A stretch of 64,000 nt of DNA, from assembly GCA_947495035.1 (NCBI GenBank), contig CANLXI010000009.1:1-64000 (forward strand), written 5' to 3'. The stretch is from an uncultured Granulosicoccus sp. GTDB lineage: Bacteria; Pseudomonadota; Gammaproteobacteria; Granulosicoccales; Granulosicoccaceae. Below the pieces are notes generated by a model. That model was not told the origin of the DNA and ran no database searches. It worked only from the letters and a program-made list of their open reading frames with translations. Every line of letters begins with the position of its first letter. Within the stretch, counting starts at the first letter, position 1. This document shows positions 43,654-58,600 of this stretch, one piece after another. Position numbers and translations under genes: made by a program.

Positions 43654-46600
43654 TCAACCGTTGACGACAAGGTGTATTCCGTTATCCCATTCCACTGTGC
43701 GTGTGTTACCCGAGATGCTGTCATCGACAATATTCCCGCTTCCCTGCTGCAGCACATTGATATCAGCCAGGGTGATACGTGTACCATCCACGTTGATATT
43801 CAGCGTATCGCCACTGCCGACCATACCACTGATATCCTCATTGCCGATATCGAAGGTATCACCGTCCAGCAGATCGGTTCCGGTGAAGTCGATGGTCTCC
43901 ACGTTATTGAACACCGACGCCAGGTCCAGACCTTCGATACCGGCATCCGACAGATTGTCACCCGACAGGGCGTCCACGATGGCCACGGTATCGCTGCCGG
44001 CACCGGCGTCCAGGGTTGCCGAACTCAGTGCGCTCATGTCGAATGTCAGCAGGTCATCCTCGGCTGTCAGTTCGAACTGCTCGACGGATGACAGGGTATC
44101 GGTATCAGCGCCCTGCTCGACCGTTGCCGATGAAGCACGCACTGTACCGCCTGTCACGGCAGTGGCCGAGGTACTGTAATCTGCCGTATCCACGCCGGTA
44201 CCTCCGGTGAGAATGTCATCACCGTCACCACCGATCAAGCGATCATTGCCGGCTCCACCGTCGAGCGTGTCATCACCGACTCCACCGTCCAGTACATCAC
44301 TGCCCGTGCCTCCCTGCAGCATGTCCTGCCCCCCCATTCCACTGAGCTGGTCATTGCCGGCACCGCCAACCAGGGTATTGTCAGCCAGATCGCCCGTCAG
44401 GGTATCATCACCATCAGTACCCACGACATTCTCGACATTCCGGACGATGTCGTTGTCGGCACCATCGAGAACGGCGCTCGTTGCGACACTACCATTGAGT
44501 GAAATGTCGACGAACGATGCGGTACCGTGACTACTGTAATCCAGCGTATCCGATCCACTACCACCGTCGATGGTGTCCGCGCCCTCGCCAGCGATGATCT
44601 GATCATCTCCGGCGTCACCCGATACGATATCGTTGCCACTGCCCCCCGTCAGTGTGTCGCGTCCATCGCCGCCATTCAGGGTATCGTCGCCGGCGCCACC
44701 ATCCAGAATGTCGTTTCCAGCTCCACCTGTCAGGACATCTCCACCAGAACCGCCTGACAGAATGTCATCACCGGCATCGCCGGAGAGGGTATCGGCACCA
44801 CCACCACCGCTGATCGTGTCATCGCCATCGTTACCAAGCAGGTCATTGGAAGCGGCATCGCCGACAAGAACATCATCGCCTGTCGAGCCGGTGACATCCT
44901 CGATATTGACCACGGTGTCATCATCGACACTCCCTCCGGAGAGGCTGGCAGTCGACGGGACAGCACCTGCCAGTGTCAGAGAGACTCCACTGACACCTGT
45001 CAGACCCGAGTAGTCGACCCGGTCCCGTCCGCTACCACCGTCAATGAGATCGCTACCCGTGCTGGCCAGCAGAGTGTCATCCCCAGCACCACCATCCAGC
45101 GAATCACTACCTGTTCCGCCATCCAGGGTGTCCGTACCGTCGCCCCCGTCGAGCGTATCCTCGCCGCTGCCTCCTGTCAGAGTGTCATCACCGGATCCGC
45201 CGACCAGGTCATCGTCACCCGAACTGCCGTGCAGGGTGTCAGCTCCGGCGCCCCCCTGAAGCTGATCGTCGCCGTCACGACCGTTGATCTGGTCATCGCC
45301 ATCACCGCCAGACAGAATGTTGTCACGGAAATCACCTGTCATCGAGTCAGCACCCGACGTGCCAATGATGTTCTCCACGTTGCGAACCAGATCATCTGCA
45401 GCGTTCTCGACGGCAACACTGGCGCTCACACTGCCGTTCAGGACAACCTCCAGGGATGTGGCGCTACCGTGGAGACTGTAGTCGAGCGTGTCGACATCAT
45501 CACCACCATCGAATACGTCCGCCCCCTCGCCGGCAAGGAGCTGGTCTGCACCGGCACCACCGGACACGATGTCGTTGCCATCGCCACCTTCAAGCGTGTC
45601 ATCCCCGGCACCGCCGGAGAGCGTATCGTCTCCATCACCGCCGTCGATGACATCATCACCGAGATGACCGGACAGTTCATTGGCCGCACTGTCCCCCGTC
45701 AGATCGTCATTGCCGATCGAACCGACGATATTCTCGATCCGGGTCAGTGAGTCATCGACGTCACCGGTAACAACTGCCGTCACGGTGGTCGCACCATCCA
45801 GTGCAACCGTCACGCTGCCTGCTCCGCTCATGCCCGAATAGTCGACGACATCGATTCCATCACCACCATCGATCTGATCGGAACCTCCGCCAGCCACGAT
45901 GACGTCATTGCCCGCTCCGCCGTCAACCCAGTCTGCACCATCGCCAGCATCCAGCTGATCATCTCCGTCACCGCCTTCGAGTTGGTCTCTACCGGCATTG
46001 CCCGTGAGCTGATCATTGCCGGCACCACCACTCAGGGTATTGTCCGCACCATCGCCGGTCAGGGTGTCATCCCCCGAACTGCCGACAATGTTCTCGACAT
46101 TGCTGACGATGTCATTACCGGACCCGCTGACCGCAGCCGTAGCTGCCACCGAGCCGTTCAGGGTGAGCGCTACCGCTGTAACGCTTCCCAGCGAACTGTA
46201 ATCCAGGGTATCCGTGCCGCTGCCACCATCGATCGTGTCGACGCCATCACTGGCCAGCACCAGGTCATCGTCATCGCCGCCATCGATCGAATCATTGCCG
46301 GCACCGCCATCGATCTGGTCAGCACCTGACCCACCCTGGAGAATGTCGATGCCAGCACCACCCGCCAGGTTGTCATCTCCGTCACCGCCGATGAGCGTAT
46401 TGCTGCCTGCATCACCGCTCAGGTTATCGTCACTGCCCGTACCAATGATGCTCTCGATATTGACGATGGTATCGTTGCTGCCATCAGCCACGGTGGCCGT
46501 CGTCGTGGTTGACCCGTCGAGTGCCAGCGTCACGCCGGTTGCGGTGACCAGGGCGGAATAGTCAACGACATCGTTGCCGGCGCCGCCGTCCATCGTATCC

Positions 46601-49600
46601 GCACCTTCACCGGCAATCAGCAGGTCATTGCCCTCTCCACCGACCAGGGTATCGTCGTTCGCACCGCCATCCAGCGTGTCATTGCCTTCGCCACCGATCA
46701 GCGTATCGGCACCAGCACCGCCATCGATCTGATCATTACCCTGCCCCCCGTCAAGCCTGTTGGCTTGATCATCGCCCACCATGACATCCGAGCCACCGGT
46801 ACCGATCACGTTCTCGACATTCGTGATCGCATCATTGACATCACCGCTGACGACAACCGTTCCTGCACCCGCACCGGCCAGTGTCACGGCTATCGAAGCT
46901 GCGTTGGCGTGTGTACTGTAATCCAGCGTGTCAGAGCCGGTACCACCGTCGAACTGATCGGCACCCAGTCCGGCAAGCAGCTGATCGTCACCGTCCCCGC
47001 CTTGCACGATGTCATCACCGGCATCACCGCTCAGTTCATCGTTGCCGGTTCCCCCCTGCAGAGTATCGTTACCGATGCCACCCGACAGTACATCAACCCC
47101 GTCCCCACCGTCCAGATCATCATCACCTTCCTCACCCTGCAGCGTATCATTACCGGTATCGCCATCGAGGACATCATCGCCCGCACCACCACTGAGCTGA
47201 TCGTCATCGTTGCCACCCGCCAGCAAATCATTATCGCTACCGCCGTCCAGCGTATCGCTGCCATCGCCTCCCGACAGCGTGTCGTCCCCTGCACCGCCAG
47301 CCAGAACATCCGCGCCTGCACCGCCATCCAGCGTGTCATTGCCTGCCTCACCACTCAGTGTGTCATCGCCCGAGTCACCCCGCAGATCATCCGCTCCGTC
47401 GCCACCCTGCAAGTCATTGTCGTTGAGATCACCGACAATGACATCATCGGCATCGGTGCCGATCACGTTTTCGACATTCACCACCGAATCCACACTCCCG
47501 GAGGCAACGGTAGCATCCACCAGAGTGGCCGAATCCAGATTCAAGGTAACTCCAGCCGTACCGCTCAACGAGGAGTAGTCCAGCGTATCGATACCCGCGC
47601 CACCGTCGAAGCGGTCAGCGCCGACGCTGGCAATCAGCCGATCATTGCCCGCATCGCCATTGACGATGTCGTCCCCGGCACCGCCATCGAGTGTATCGTC
47701 GCCGATGAAACCACTGATGGTATTGTCCAGCGCATCACCGGTGATGGTGTCTGCTCCCGTACTGCCAACAACATTCTCGAACCCGGCGATGCTGTCATTG
47801 TCTCCGCCATTGACGTTGACCGTCACGGCAGCACTGCCGTTCAGAACCACGCTGAGACTGCTGATGGCCAACGTGGAGTAATCCAGAGTATCCACATCCA
47901 GACCACCATCCAGCACATCTTCACCGGCGCTGGCATGAAAGTAGTCGTCGCCCGCCGCGCCGCCGAGAATATCATCGCCGGTGGAACCGAATATCGTATC
48001 GGTCTGTGCAGTCAGCACATACTGTTCGAAACCGCTGAAACGGTCTCTGTCACCATTGCCATCTTCGGCGGTGCCAGCATCGAAATCGATTTCCAGCGCT
48101 GTGGTGAATCCGCTGTAGTCCAGAATATCCGCAATACCGGCCCCCCCGGTCAGAACATCATCGCCGGCGCTACCCATGATGTGATCGTTACCGCTACCAC
48201 CTTCCAGAATGTTGTCTTCGGCATCTCCGGCAATGTAATCATCGCCTGCCGTACCCACCAGGTTCTCGATACCACTGAGCGTCTGATCGATAGAACCGCT
48301 GACGCTGACCGTGACCTCACTGGATTCATCCAGAGTGACGCTGATGCTGTTGCCTGCACCAAAGCTGCTGTAGTCCACCGAATCCTCACCAGACCCACCG
48401 GCGATGCTGTCGGCACCGGTGGACGCAATGAAACTGTCGTCACCACCACGCCCGTGCAGCTCGTTGTCGGCACTGTTGCCGACGATACTGTCATCCAGAT
48501 CGGTACCTCGCACCGACTCGACATCGCGCAGGATATCAGTTGCCAGTCCCTCGACCGTTGCAGTGCTGTCACCGGAATCCGTCAACACAACCGTGACACC
48601 ACCATTGGCACTGAAGTAGTCCACCTCATCAATCTGATCACCCCCATCGATGATCAGACCACCGCCGCGAACATGAAACAGATCGTTGCCATCACCCCCT
48701 TCGGCGGTGAAGGTATACAAGTCAGTGACGGATACCGTGTCATCACCATCACCCAGAACCAGCGTGGCCCCGCTATCATTGATCTGAACAATATCGTCGC
48801 CCTCGCCCGTATCCAGGCTGATGGTACCCGCATCGATCTCGACATCATCCTGACCGCTGCCGGTTTCCACACTGACGCCATCATAGGCGATCAGTACGCT
48901 GTCATCACCGGCATTGGTCTGAATGAAGGCACTGCTCTGACCCGTGGTGATATTGTCGTTGCCCGACCCGGTGATCAGTCGAGTGATGGAGTTGAGTGTA
49001 TCCGTTCCACTTCCGCCCTTGTTGACCAGGTACTGACTACCCGTATCGATGGAACTGGAGATGACCGTGGTGAAGGCGCTGTAGTCCATCGTGTTGACGC
49101 CGCCGTAGCCGTTTATGTAGTCATTGCCACCGGAACCGATGAACAGGTCATCACCACCATAACCGTAGAAGTAGTTGATGAAACTGTCTCCGGCAAAGTA
49201 GTCATCACCGGCAGTGCCCCCCACGCGCTCGATATTGATCACGGTATCATCATCACCTCCATTGACGGTTACCGTTGTTGCATTTCCCCCATCCAGCTCG
49301 ACGCGTATGCTGTCCACTCCCGGTGACAGATGGTAGTACAACAGGTCATAGCCACCCGTGCCACCGTCGTAGTAATCGGCACCCTCCGAATCATAGAAAC
49401 GGTCGTAGCCACCGCTGCCGCCATACAGGAAATCGTCTCCGGCACCACCATCCAGATTGTCATTGCCCGCATCTCCATACAGCGTGTCCACACCATCGCC
49501 GCCTCTGAGGTAATCGTCACCGCCATTGCCGTGCAATACGTTCTCGCCTTCATCACCGGTAATGCGGTCATTGCCCAGACTGCCCGACAGATTGACGACA

Positions 49601-52600
49601 TTGATCAGTTGATCCACTTCATCATACAGGCCGGTGTCCGCATCGGCGTCGCCGACATTCACGTTATAGACACCATCGACGCCCGTGCTCATGTCAGCGT
49701 TGATGGCCCGCAGCGAATTGTCATAGGTCACCTCATTGCTGCCGGCCCCACCATCGAGAATATCGTTGCCGGAACCCCCGGACATCAGATCATCGCCATC
49801 ACCACCCTGCAGATGATTGTCAAGGCTGTCACCGTGCAGTTCATCGTCACCGCTGCTGCCGATCACATTCTCGACATTGCGGACTTCGTCATTATCCGAA
49901 CCGCTCAGTACGGCCTGGACCGTCGCGCTGCCTGCCAGGGTGATCGTCACCGCCGTCACGCCGACCTCGGCAGAATAATCCACCGTGTCGACCCCGTCAT
50001 CACCATTGATGCTGTCGATGCCGGCACCGCCGACAAAGGTGTCATCACCCAGAAGTCCTCTCAGACTGTTGGCGTTGTCATCACCGGTGATGAAATCGTC
50101 GAATCGGGACCCCTGTACGTTCTCGAGGCTGACAAAGGTATCGCTTCCACCGTCACCATCATCGCTGGCCTCATTGTTTGACAGATCCACGACGATTCCG
50201 GCAGCCGCTTCCTCGTAGTCGACGGTATCGTTGCCATCTCCGCCATCGAGCAGATCGATGCCTGCCCCTCCGGCAATCACGTCATCCCCAACAAGCCCCT
50301 GCAGGTGATTGGCTCTGTCATCTCCCGACAGGGTGTCGTTGCCACTGGTGGCTATGATGTTCTCGACATTCTTCAACTGATCATTGATGGTGCCTACCTG
50401 CGACACGATGGCCAGAGAGTCACCGTCGAGCTTTACCGATATGGAAGAGGTATCGGCCGTTGCGGAATAATCGGCTGTATCACTGCCCGCCCCACCGTAG
50501 TAGAAGCTCTGACCGGTGCTTCCCAGAAAGGTATCGTCGCCCGCTTCTCCGTCGATGGTGTTGGTACCGCCCACGCCTCCGGACAGGATGTCGTCTCCAT
50601 CGCCGGCCTGGAAATCATTGTCATTACTGTCTCCGATCAGTGTGTCGGCACCATCCGTACCTCGAACATGTTCGACGTTTCTTACCGTGTCATCCACCGA
50701 ACCTGCAACGGTAACCGTGGCAGCAGTACTGCCTGTCAGTGTCAGACTGATGGAACTGGCTGCCGAGTGCACACTGTAATCCAGCAGATCATTCCCGGCC
50801 CCGCCATCGAAATCGTCAGCGCCGTTGCCCGCATTGAAGGTATCATCGCCATCGCCACCGTCGAGCAGATCATCACCGTCACCACCGGTCAGCACATCAT
50901 CATCACCGCCGCCGATGAGGGTGTCATCGCCTTCACCACCATCAAGCACGTCTACGTTCGACCCACCGGACAAGGTGTCGTTGCCACCGGCACCGAACAG
51001 GCGATCCATGCCGACAGCGCCTTCCAGGTAATTGTCCGACTCATCACCGGCAATGTCATCCGCACCACCGGATCCGATGACGTGGGCAAAATTCGCGGCA
51101 CTGTCCACTTCACCGGTGCCGTGAACCACATCGAAGAAGCCACCCACCGTGTTCGCCATGTCCGCGGTGATGCCGGCACTCGAATCGGCGAAACTCAGTG
51201 TGTTGGTGCCGCTACCGCCGTCAAGCCGGTCGTTCGACGTACCACCTCTGATCACGTCATCGCCACCCCGCCCCTCGATGGTATTGACACTGCCACCGCC
51301 GTAGATGATGTCATTGCCTTCCGTTCCGATCACATTCTCGATGGCCTGCAATTCATCATTGTCGGCAGCGCCATCGACAGTCACCGTTACCGGGTTGCCG
51401 CCATTGAGCTGCACACTGATGAAATTGATTCCCCTCTCGCGCGAATAGTCGACCGTATCCGAACCATCGCCACCCTTCAGTACATCGTAGCCGCTCCCCC
51501 CGGTGAGAATGTCATCTCCTCCGGCGCCGTCCAGCACATTGGCCAGGTCATCACCGATCAGCAGATCATCTCCTTCGGAGCCAACGACATTCTCGACTTC
51601 GCTGACTCGATCGGTGTCGTTGCCATTGACCAGCACATCCACCGCATTGCTGCCATCGAGCTCGACACTGATGCCTTCCCCGACACCGTAGCTCGAGTAG
51701 ACAATGGTATCGATGCCATCACCGCCAATCAGCGTGTCGGCACCACCTCGCCCTTCCAGCGTATCGTCACCATCGCTCCCCTCGAGACGATTGACCAGGT
51801 TGTCACCGGTCAAGCTGTCGTTGCCGGCCGTACCGATCAGGTTCTCGACATTTCTGGCCAGATCATTGGTACCTGCAGCGCCGTTTACCGTGATGGTCGT
51901 CGTCGAGCTTCCGCCCAGTACTGCCTGCACATTGGTGATGTCGGCCAGGGTCGAATAGTCCACGGTATCGTTGCCATCCCCCCCGTCATAGGTGTTTTCA
52001 CCATGACTGGCAATCAGGGTATCGTTGCCCTCGCCCCCGGACAGCGTATCGTTACCGTCTCCACCATCGAGCACATCATCGCCGGCCATCGCCTGCAGCG
52101 TGTTGTTTTCGGCATCACCATTGAGCACATCATTGCCCATGGTGGCAATGACATTCTCGATGGAAGCAATGCTGTCATTGTCGCCGTCGGTGACCTGTAC
52201 CACACTGGGTGTCGAACCCGACAGATTCACCTCGATACGACTGATGCCCGGCAACCCGGAGTAGTCGATGGTATCGGAGCCGACACCACCGTCCAGATTG
52301 TCCTGCCCCTGGCTGGCACTGAATACATCATCGCCACCGAGAGATTCGACGATATCGGCTCCGGTGGATCCGGCAATACTGTCGGCCTGTTGCGACAGGG
52401 CATAGGATTCGAAGCCACTGAAGGAGTCCGTGCTGCCATCGGCTGAATAGCTTGCAGTACCGTTGTCAAGATCTAGCGCGATACCGACGCCATTGAGGTC
52501 ATCGAATCGCAGTTGATCACCGCTGGTGTGCGCACCACCATCCAGTACATCACTGCCGGTGCCGCCGTAGACGATATCATCGCCGTCACCACCTTGTATC

Positions 52601-55600
52601 TCATTGACCAGGTTGTCACCGGCCAGCACATCATCTCCGGCACTGCCCGTCAGGTTCTCGATGTTGCGTAGAGTATCGTTGTCCCCGCCTTGCACTACCA
52701 CGGTGGAATCGGCAGATCCCTGCAAGGCGGCACTCACACCACCGGCCAGGGCGGAGTAGTCCACGGTATCGACACCGTCCGACCCGTCAAGGGTATCCGT
52801 GCCTGCACTTGCCTTGAAGGTGTCATCACCATCATTGCCGATCAACTCGTTGCCGGCAGCGTCTCCGGCAATGTCATCGTCATGAGCAGATCCGCTGATG
52901 TTCTGGATATTCTGCAGCGTGTCCACGAACCCGAAACCATCATCACTGGCTTGCTGCACGGACAGGTCAACGGTGATACCGGCATCCGCCTCCTCATAGT
53001 CTGCCGTATTGTCCCCGGCACCACCATCCAGCGAGTCATTGCCGGCAAAGCCGGACAGACGATCATCACCAGTGCCGCCCGACAGACTGTTCGAACCGGC
53101 ATCACCTTCCAGAACATCATCGAAATTCGAGCCCGTCAGATTCTCGATCTCGAGCAGTATGTCATTGCCGCCATCACCGTCATTGGTCGTGACGCCGCTT
53201 TCGATGCTGGCCCGAACACCTGAAGCGGCAGCCGAGTAGTCCACCGTATCGATATCAGCACCGCCATCGAGTGTATCGTTGCCGCCCGCGCCGATGAGAA
53301 TGTCGTCGCCATCATCACCGGACAACACATTGTTGGCTGAATCACCGGTTATCGAATCAGCGCCCGCCGAACCGCTCACATTCTCGATCTGTACCAGTGT
53401 ATCGGAAGAACCGTCGCCATCATCCGTGGTGGTATTGGCAGCCAGATCGACGGTCACAGCACCGACCGCCTGACCGTAGTCGATGGTATCCATGCCGGCT
53501 CCACCGTTCAGTGTGTCGGCTCCCCCGCGCCCTTCCAGAGTGTCATTGCGATTGCCTCCGAGCAGGATGTTGTCCTCGGCATCACCGACCATCGTGTCAT
53601 CGAAGACCGTACCCGTGACGTTCTGGATCTCCTGCAGAGTATCCGAACCCCCATCGCCATCGAGAGTTGCCTGCCCGGAGCTCAGGTTCACATTGATGCC
53701 CGAGCTGGCACCACTGTAATCGGCCGTGTTGATACCACCCCCGCCGATCAGCACATCCTGGCCGGCAGCCCCACTGAGCACATCGTCACCGTCACCGCCA
53801 TCGAGCCGGTTATTGCCGAAGTCGCCTCGCAGATCATCGTTGTAGTCCGATCCAGTGAGATTCTCGATATCGATCAGCGTATCCGTACTGCCATCACCAT
53901 CGTCAGATGCGCTGCCGTCGCTCAGATCGACCGTGACTGCCGCCGCTGCGTCACCATAATCTGCCGTATCGATACCCAGCCCACCATCCAGGGTATCGGC
54001 ACCTGCACGCCCGATCAGCTCATCACTGCCACTGCCTCCCTGCAGTGTATTGGCGCCATCATCGCCCGCAATCAGATCATCCTGATCGGAGCCCACCACG
54101 TTCTCGATATCGACCAATGTATCGGTGGCCAGGTAACCATCGGCCAGCGCCTGACCCAGGGCCAGATCGACATCAATGGCATTGCTCGCAGCGCTGTAAT
54201 CCACCGTATCCGAATTACCCGCACCGCCATCGAGAGTGTCGTTTCCGCCAGCACCGATCAGCGTATCCGCCCCAACGCCACCGGACAGCCTGTTGCTCTG
54301 GCCATCGCCGGACAAGCGATCATCATGGTCCGAGCCTTGTACATTCTCGATGGCGATCAGCGTATCGGAACTGCCATCTCCATCATTACTGGCACTCTGG
54401 CTTGCCAGATCCACCACCACTCTGGATGCAGCCTGCGAGTAGTCGACATCGTCCACACCATCTCCACCGTCGATGACATCTCTGCCTCCGGCACCACGCA
54501 GTACATCATCGCCGTCACCACCACTGAGTTCGTTGGCGACATGATTGCCGTACAGCGTATCGTTCTGTGAGGATCCCAGAACATTCTCGATGCGCAACAG
54601 GCTGTCGCTGGAACCGTCTCCATCAATTGTTGCCGCATTGGCTGCCAGATCTACCGACACCTCGCCGGCGGCGGTCGAATAGTCCGCAACATCATTACCA
54701 CCGCCGCCGTCGAGTACATCAATTCCGGCACCACCGGTCAGTCTGTCGGATCCACCATTGCCCAGCAGCGTATTGTCACTGGCATCACCTGCCAGTACAT
54801 CATCGAAATTCGAACCCGACAGATTCTCGATACCCGACAGGGTGTCCACCCCGCCATTGCCATCATCACTCGCCAGATTGGCGGACAGATCCACATTCAC
54901 TGAACCACTGGCCTGTGAATAGTCTGCACGATCCACCCCGTCGCCTCCGATCAGCGTGTCGTCGCCAGCCAGTCCCTGCAGGATGTCATTGCCCAGACCA
55001 CCATCCAGAGTGTTGGCATTGCTGTCGCCCGTGATCACATCATCACCCTGACTGCCGATCACGTTCTCGACTGCTGTCAGAAGCTGATCATCGGAGCCCG
55101 TGACGCTGACAGTCACACTGTTCTGACCATCCAGTTCCACGCTCACCGCATTGGCATCCACCAGCGCCGAATAATCCACCGTATCGGATCCATCACCGCC
55201 ATCCACGCTGATTTCACCCAGGCCCAGGGTGATCCGATCATCCCCGTCCGCGGCTTCGATGCGTTCAGTACCGGTTCCCGATATCAACACATCGGCAAAA
55301 TCCGAACCCTCCAGTTGCTCGATATCGATCAAGGTATCAACCGTGCCGAATCCATCTTCACTGGCAATACCGGTAGACAGATCGACCGTCACGCCCTGTC
55401 CCGCATCGATATAGGTCACCGTGTCGGTATCACCGGTACCGCCATCCAGAATATCGTTACCGGCAGCACCCACCAGCATGTCGTCGCCAGCCAGTCCCTG
55501 AAGATGATTGCCCTCACCATCTCCGATGAGTGAATCATTGCCCGCTGTTCCGATCACGTTTTCGATTCGCACAATGCGATCGTCTGCACCACCGCTGACT

Positions 55601-58600
55601 TGTACCGTACTCTGGTTCTCACCATCCAGTACCACACTGATGCGCTGCACCCCTGCCAGCGAGGAATAGTCCAGCGTATCCGAGCCTGCGCCACCATCCA
55701 GCGTATCGCTGTTTGCAGAAGCGCCCAGTGAATCATCGCCGGCCCCGGCCTCGATCCGGTTCTGTCTGCCATCACCGACAATCCGGTCCGACTCATCGGT
55801 GGCAATCACGTTCTCGATATTGCGAATGGTCTGATTGTCACCATTGGCGATGACCACCGTCGAATCGGCAGACCCTGCCAGCGTCACATCGATCGATTGC
55901 CCGGAGGCCAGTCCGGAGTAGTCCACCGTATCCAGACCAGCGCCGCCATCGGAGACATCCGCCCCGGCGCTGGCGATCAGTGAATCCTCTCCATCACCGC
56001 CCAGCAGCGTATCCGCACCCTCGCCCCCGTCGAGCGTGTCATTGCCGGCACGACCTTCCAGACGGTTCTCCCCATCGTCGCCGGTCAGTGAATCATTACC
56101 GGCCGTGCCGACCACGTTTTCGATGCCGGATATGCGATCATTCTCACTGCCGGCCACCGTGACCGTCGTGACGGTATCGCCCTGCAACACGACCGACACC
56201 GAGGTGGCTGACGAGAACGTGCTGTAATCCAGGGTATCCGAACCCTCGCCACCCGAGAGTTCGTCGGCTCCACCACTGGCTATGAAGCGGTCATCTCCAT
56301 CCAGAGCCTCAAGGCGATTGGCCGAGATATCACCACCCAGTGTATCGTCGCCGAGGCTACCCACCAGATGCTCGATGTTGGCAATCGTATCATCATCGCC
56401 TCCATCGACACTCACGACAGTGGCACTGGCACCGTTGAGGATGGCACTGATACCATTGACATTGTTCAGGCCCGAATAGTCGAGTACATCGGCCCCATCG
56501 CCGCCATCAATCGTGTCCCGGCCTGCCGATGCGGTAATGGCATCGTCTCCCGCTCGCCCTTCGATACGATTGGCACTGCCGTTGCCGACTATGGCATCGT
56601 CCTGAGCCGACCCCACCACATTCTCGATGTCGATCAGCGTATCGGTTGCCTGGTATCCATCGGACAAGGCTTCACCCGACTGCAGATCCACATCGATGGC
56701 AAATGCCGCCGCGCTGTAGTCAGCCGTGTCCGAGCCTCCGGCACCACCGTCCAGCGTATCATTGCCGCCGGCACCCACCAGGGTGTCCGAACCGGCGCCA
56801 CCGGACAGTCGGTTACTGTCTGCATTGCCGGTCAGCTCATCATCGTGTGCCGAACCCTGTACATTCTCGATGGCCGACAAGGTGTCAAAACTGCCATCGC
56901 CGTCATTGCTGGCGCTCTGGATATCCAGATTGACCACCACCCTGCTGGCCGCGGTAGAGTAGTCGGCCGTATCCGAGCCATCCCCACCATTGAGGCGATC
57001 GAAGCCACCGCTGCCTCGCAGCACATCATCTCCCACGCCGCCACTGAGTTCGTTCGCCTCACCATCCCCGAACAGGGTATCGTCCTGCGAGGAGCCGACC
57101 ACATTCTCGATACTGAGCAGCGTATCGCTTGCTCCGGATCCATCGGCACTTGCCGTATTGGCCGACAAATCCACCGATACACTGGCGGAGACCGTCGAAT
57201 AATCTGCCACGTCATCGCCCAGACCACCATGCAGAACATCAACTCCGGCCCCACCGATCAGTGTGTCTGCCCCACTGTTGCCCAGTAGTTCATTGTCACT
57301 GGCATCACCAACCAGGACGTCGTCGAAGTTCGAGCCTGACAGATTCTCGATCCCCGTCAGGGTATCCGTGCCTCCATCGCCGTCATCAGCAGCGCGATTC
57401 GCGGACAGATCCACATTCACTGAACCACCTGCCTGCGAGTAATCCGCACGGTCGGCCCCCTCACCGCCAATCAGCGTATCGTCACCACCCCGGCCTTGCA
57501 ATGTATCGTCACCCAGACCGCCTTCCAGTCTGTTCGTGCTGTTGTCCCCGGTGATGACATCATCACCCTGACTGCCGATCACGTTCTCGATCGCCGTCAG
57601 CGTCTGATCATCCGATCCGGCGATACTCAGGGTGACGCTGTTCTGGCCGTCCAGCTCCACGCTCACGGCATTCACGCTCTGCAATGCCGAATAGTCCACC
57701 GTATCGGAACCCGCTCCACCATCCACATTGACGGCGCCCAGATCCAGCGTGATCTGGTCATCACCGTCGGCGGCCTCGATGCGCTCGGTGCCACTGCCAG
57801 AGGTCAGTTCATCGGCAAAATCCGAGCCTTCCAGTCGCTCGATATCGATCAGGGTATCCACACTGCCAAACCCGTCCTGACTGGCGATGCCGGTGGACAA
57901 GTCCACTACCACACCCTGAGACGCATCCCTGTAGGTCACCCTGTCGGACCCACCGATGCCACCATCCAGGATATCGTTTCCTGCCGCACCAATCAGCGTA
58001 TCGTTGCCGCCCCGACCTTCAAGGCGATTGTCTGCGCTGTCGCCGGTCAGTGTATCGTTGCCTGCCGTGGCGATGACATTCTCGATTCGCACGATGCGAT
58101 CATCGGCACCACCACTGACCTGAACCGTACTCTGAATCTCCCCATCGAGAGTCACGTTGATTCGCTGAATACCGCCGATCGTCGAGTAATCCAGCGTATC
58201 CGAACCAGCGCCACCATCCAGGATGTCGCTGTTGGCCGACGCCCCCAGGGTGTCGTCACCGGCACCGGCTTCGATCAGATTCTCCTGATTGTCTCCGACG
58301 ATACGATCCGATTCGCTCGTGCCGATGACATTCTCGATGTTGCGAATCGTCTGGTCATCTCCATTGCTGACGATTACCGTGGCATCGGCAGAACCCGCCA
58401 GGGCGACATCGATCGACTGCCCCGAGGCCAGACCCGAATAGTCCATGGTATCCACGCCGGCACCACCATCTGCCACATCAGCCCCTTCACTGGCAAGCAG
58501 CAGATCCGTGCCATCACCACCAAGCAGCGTATCGGCCCCCGCACCGCCGTCCAGGGTGTCATTGCCGGCCCGACCTTCCAGCCGGTTCTGCTCGGCATCA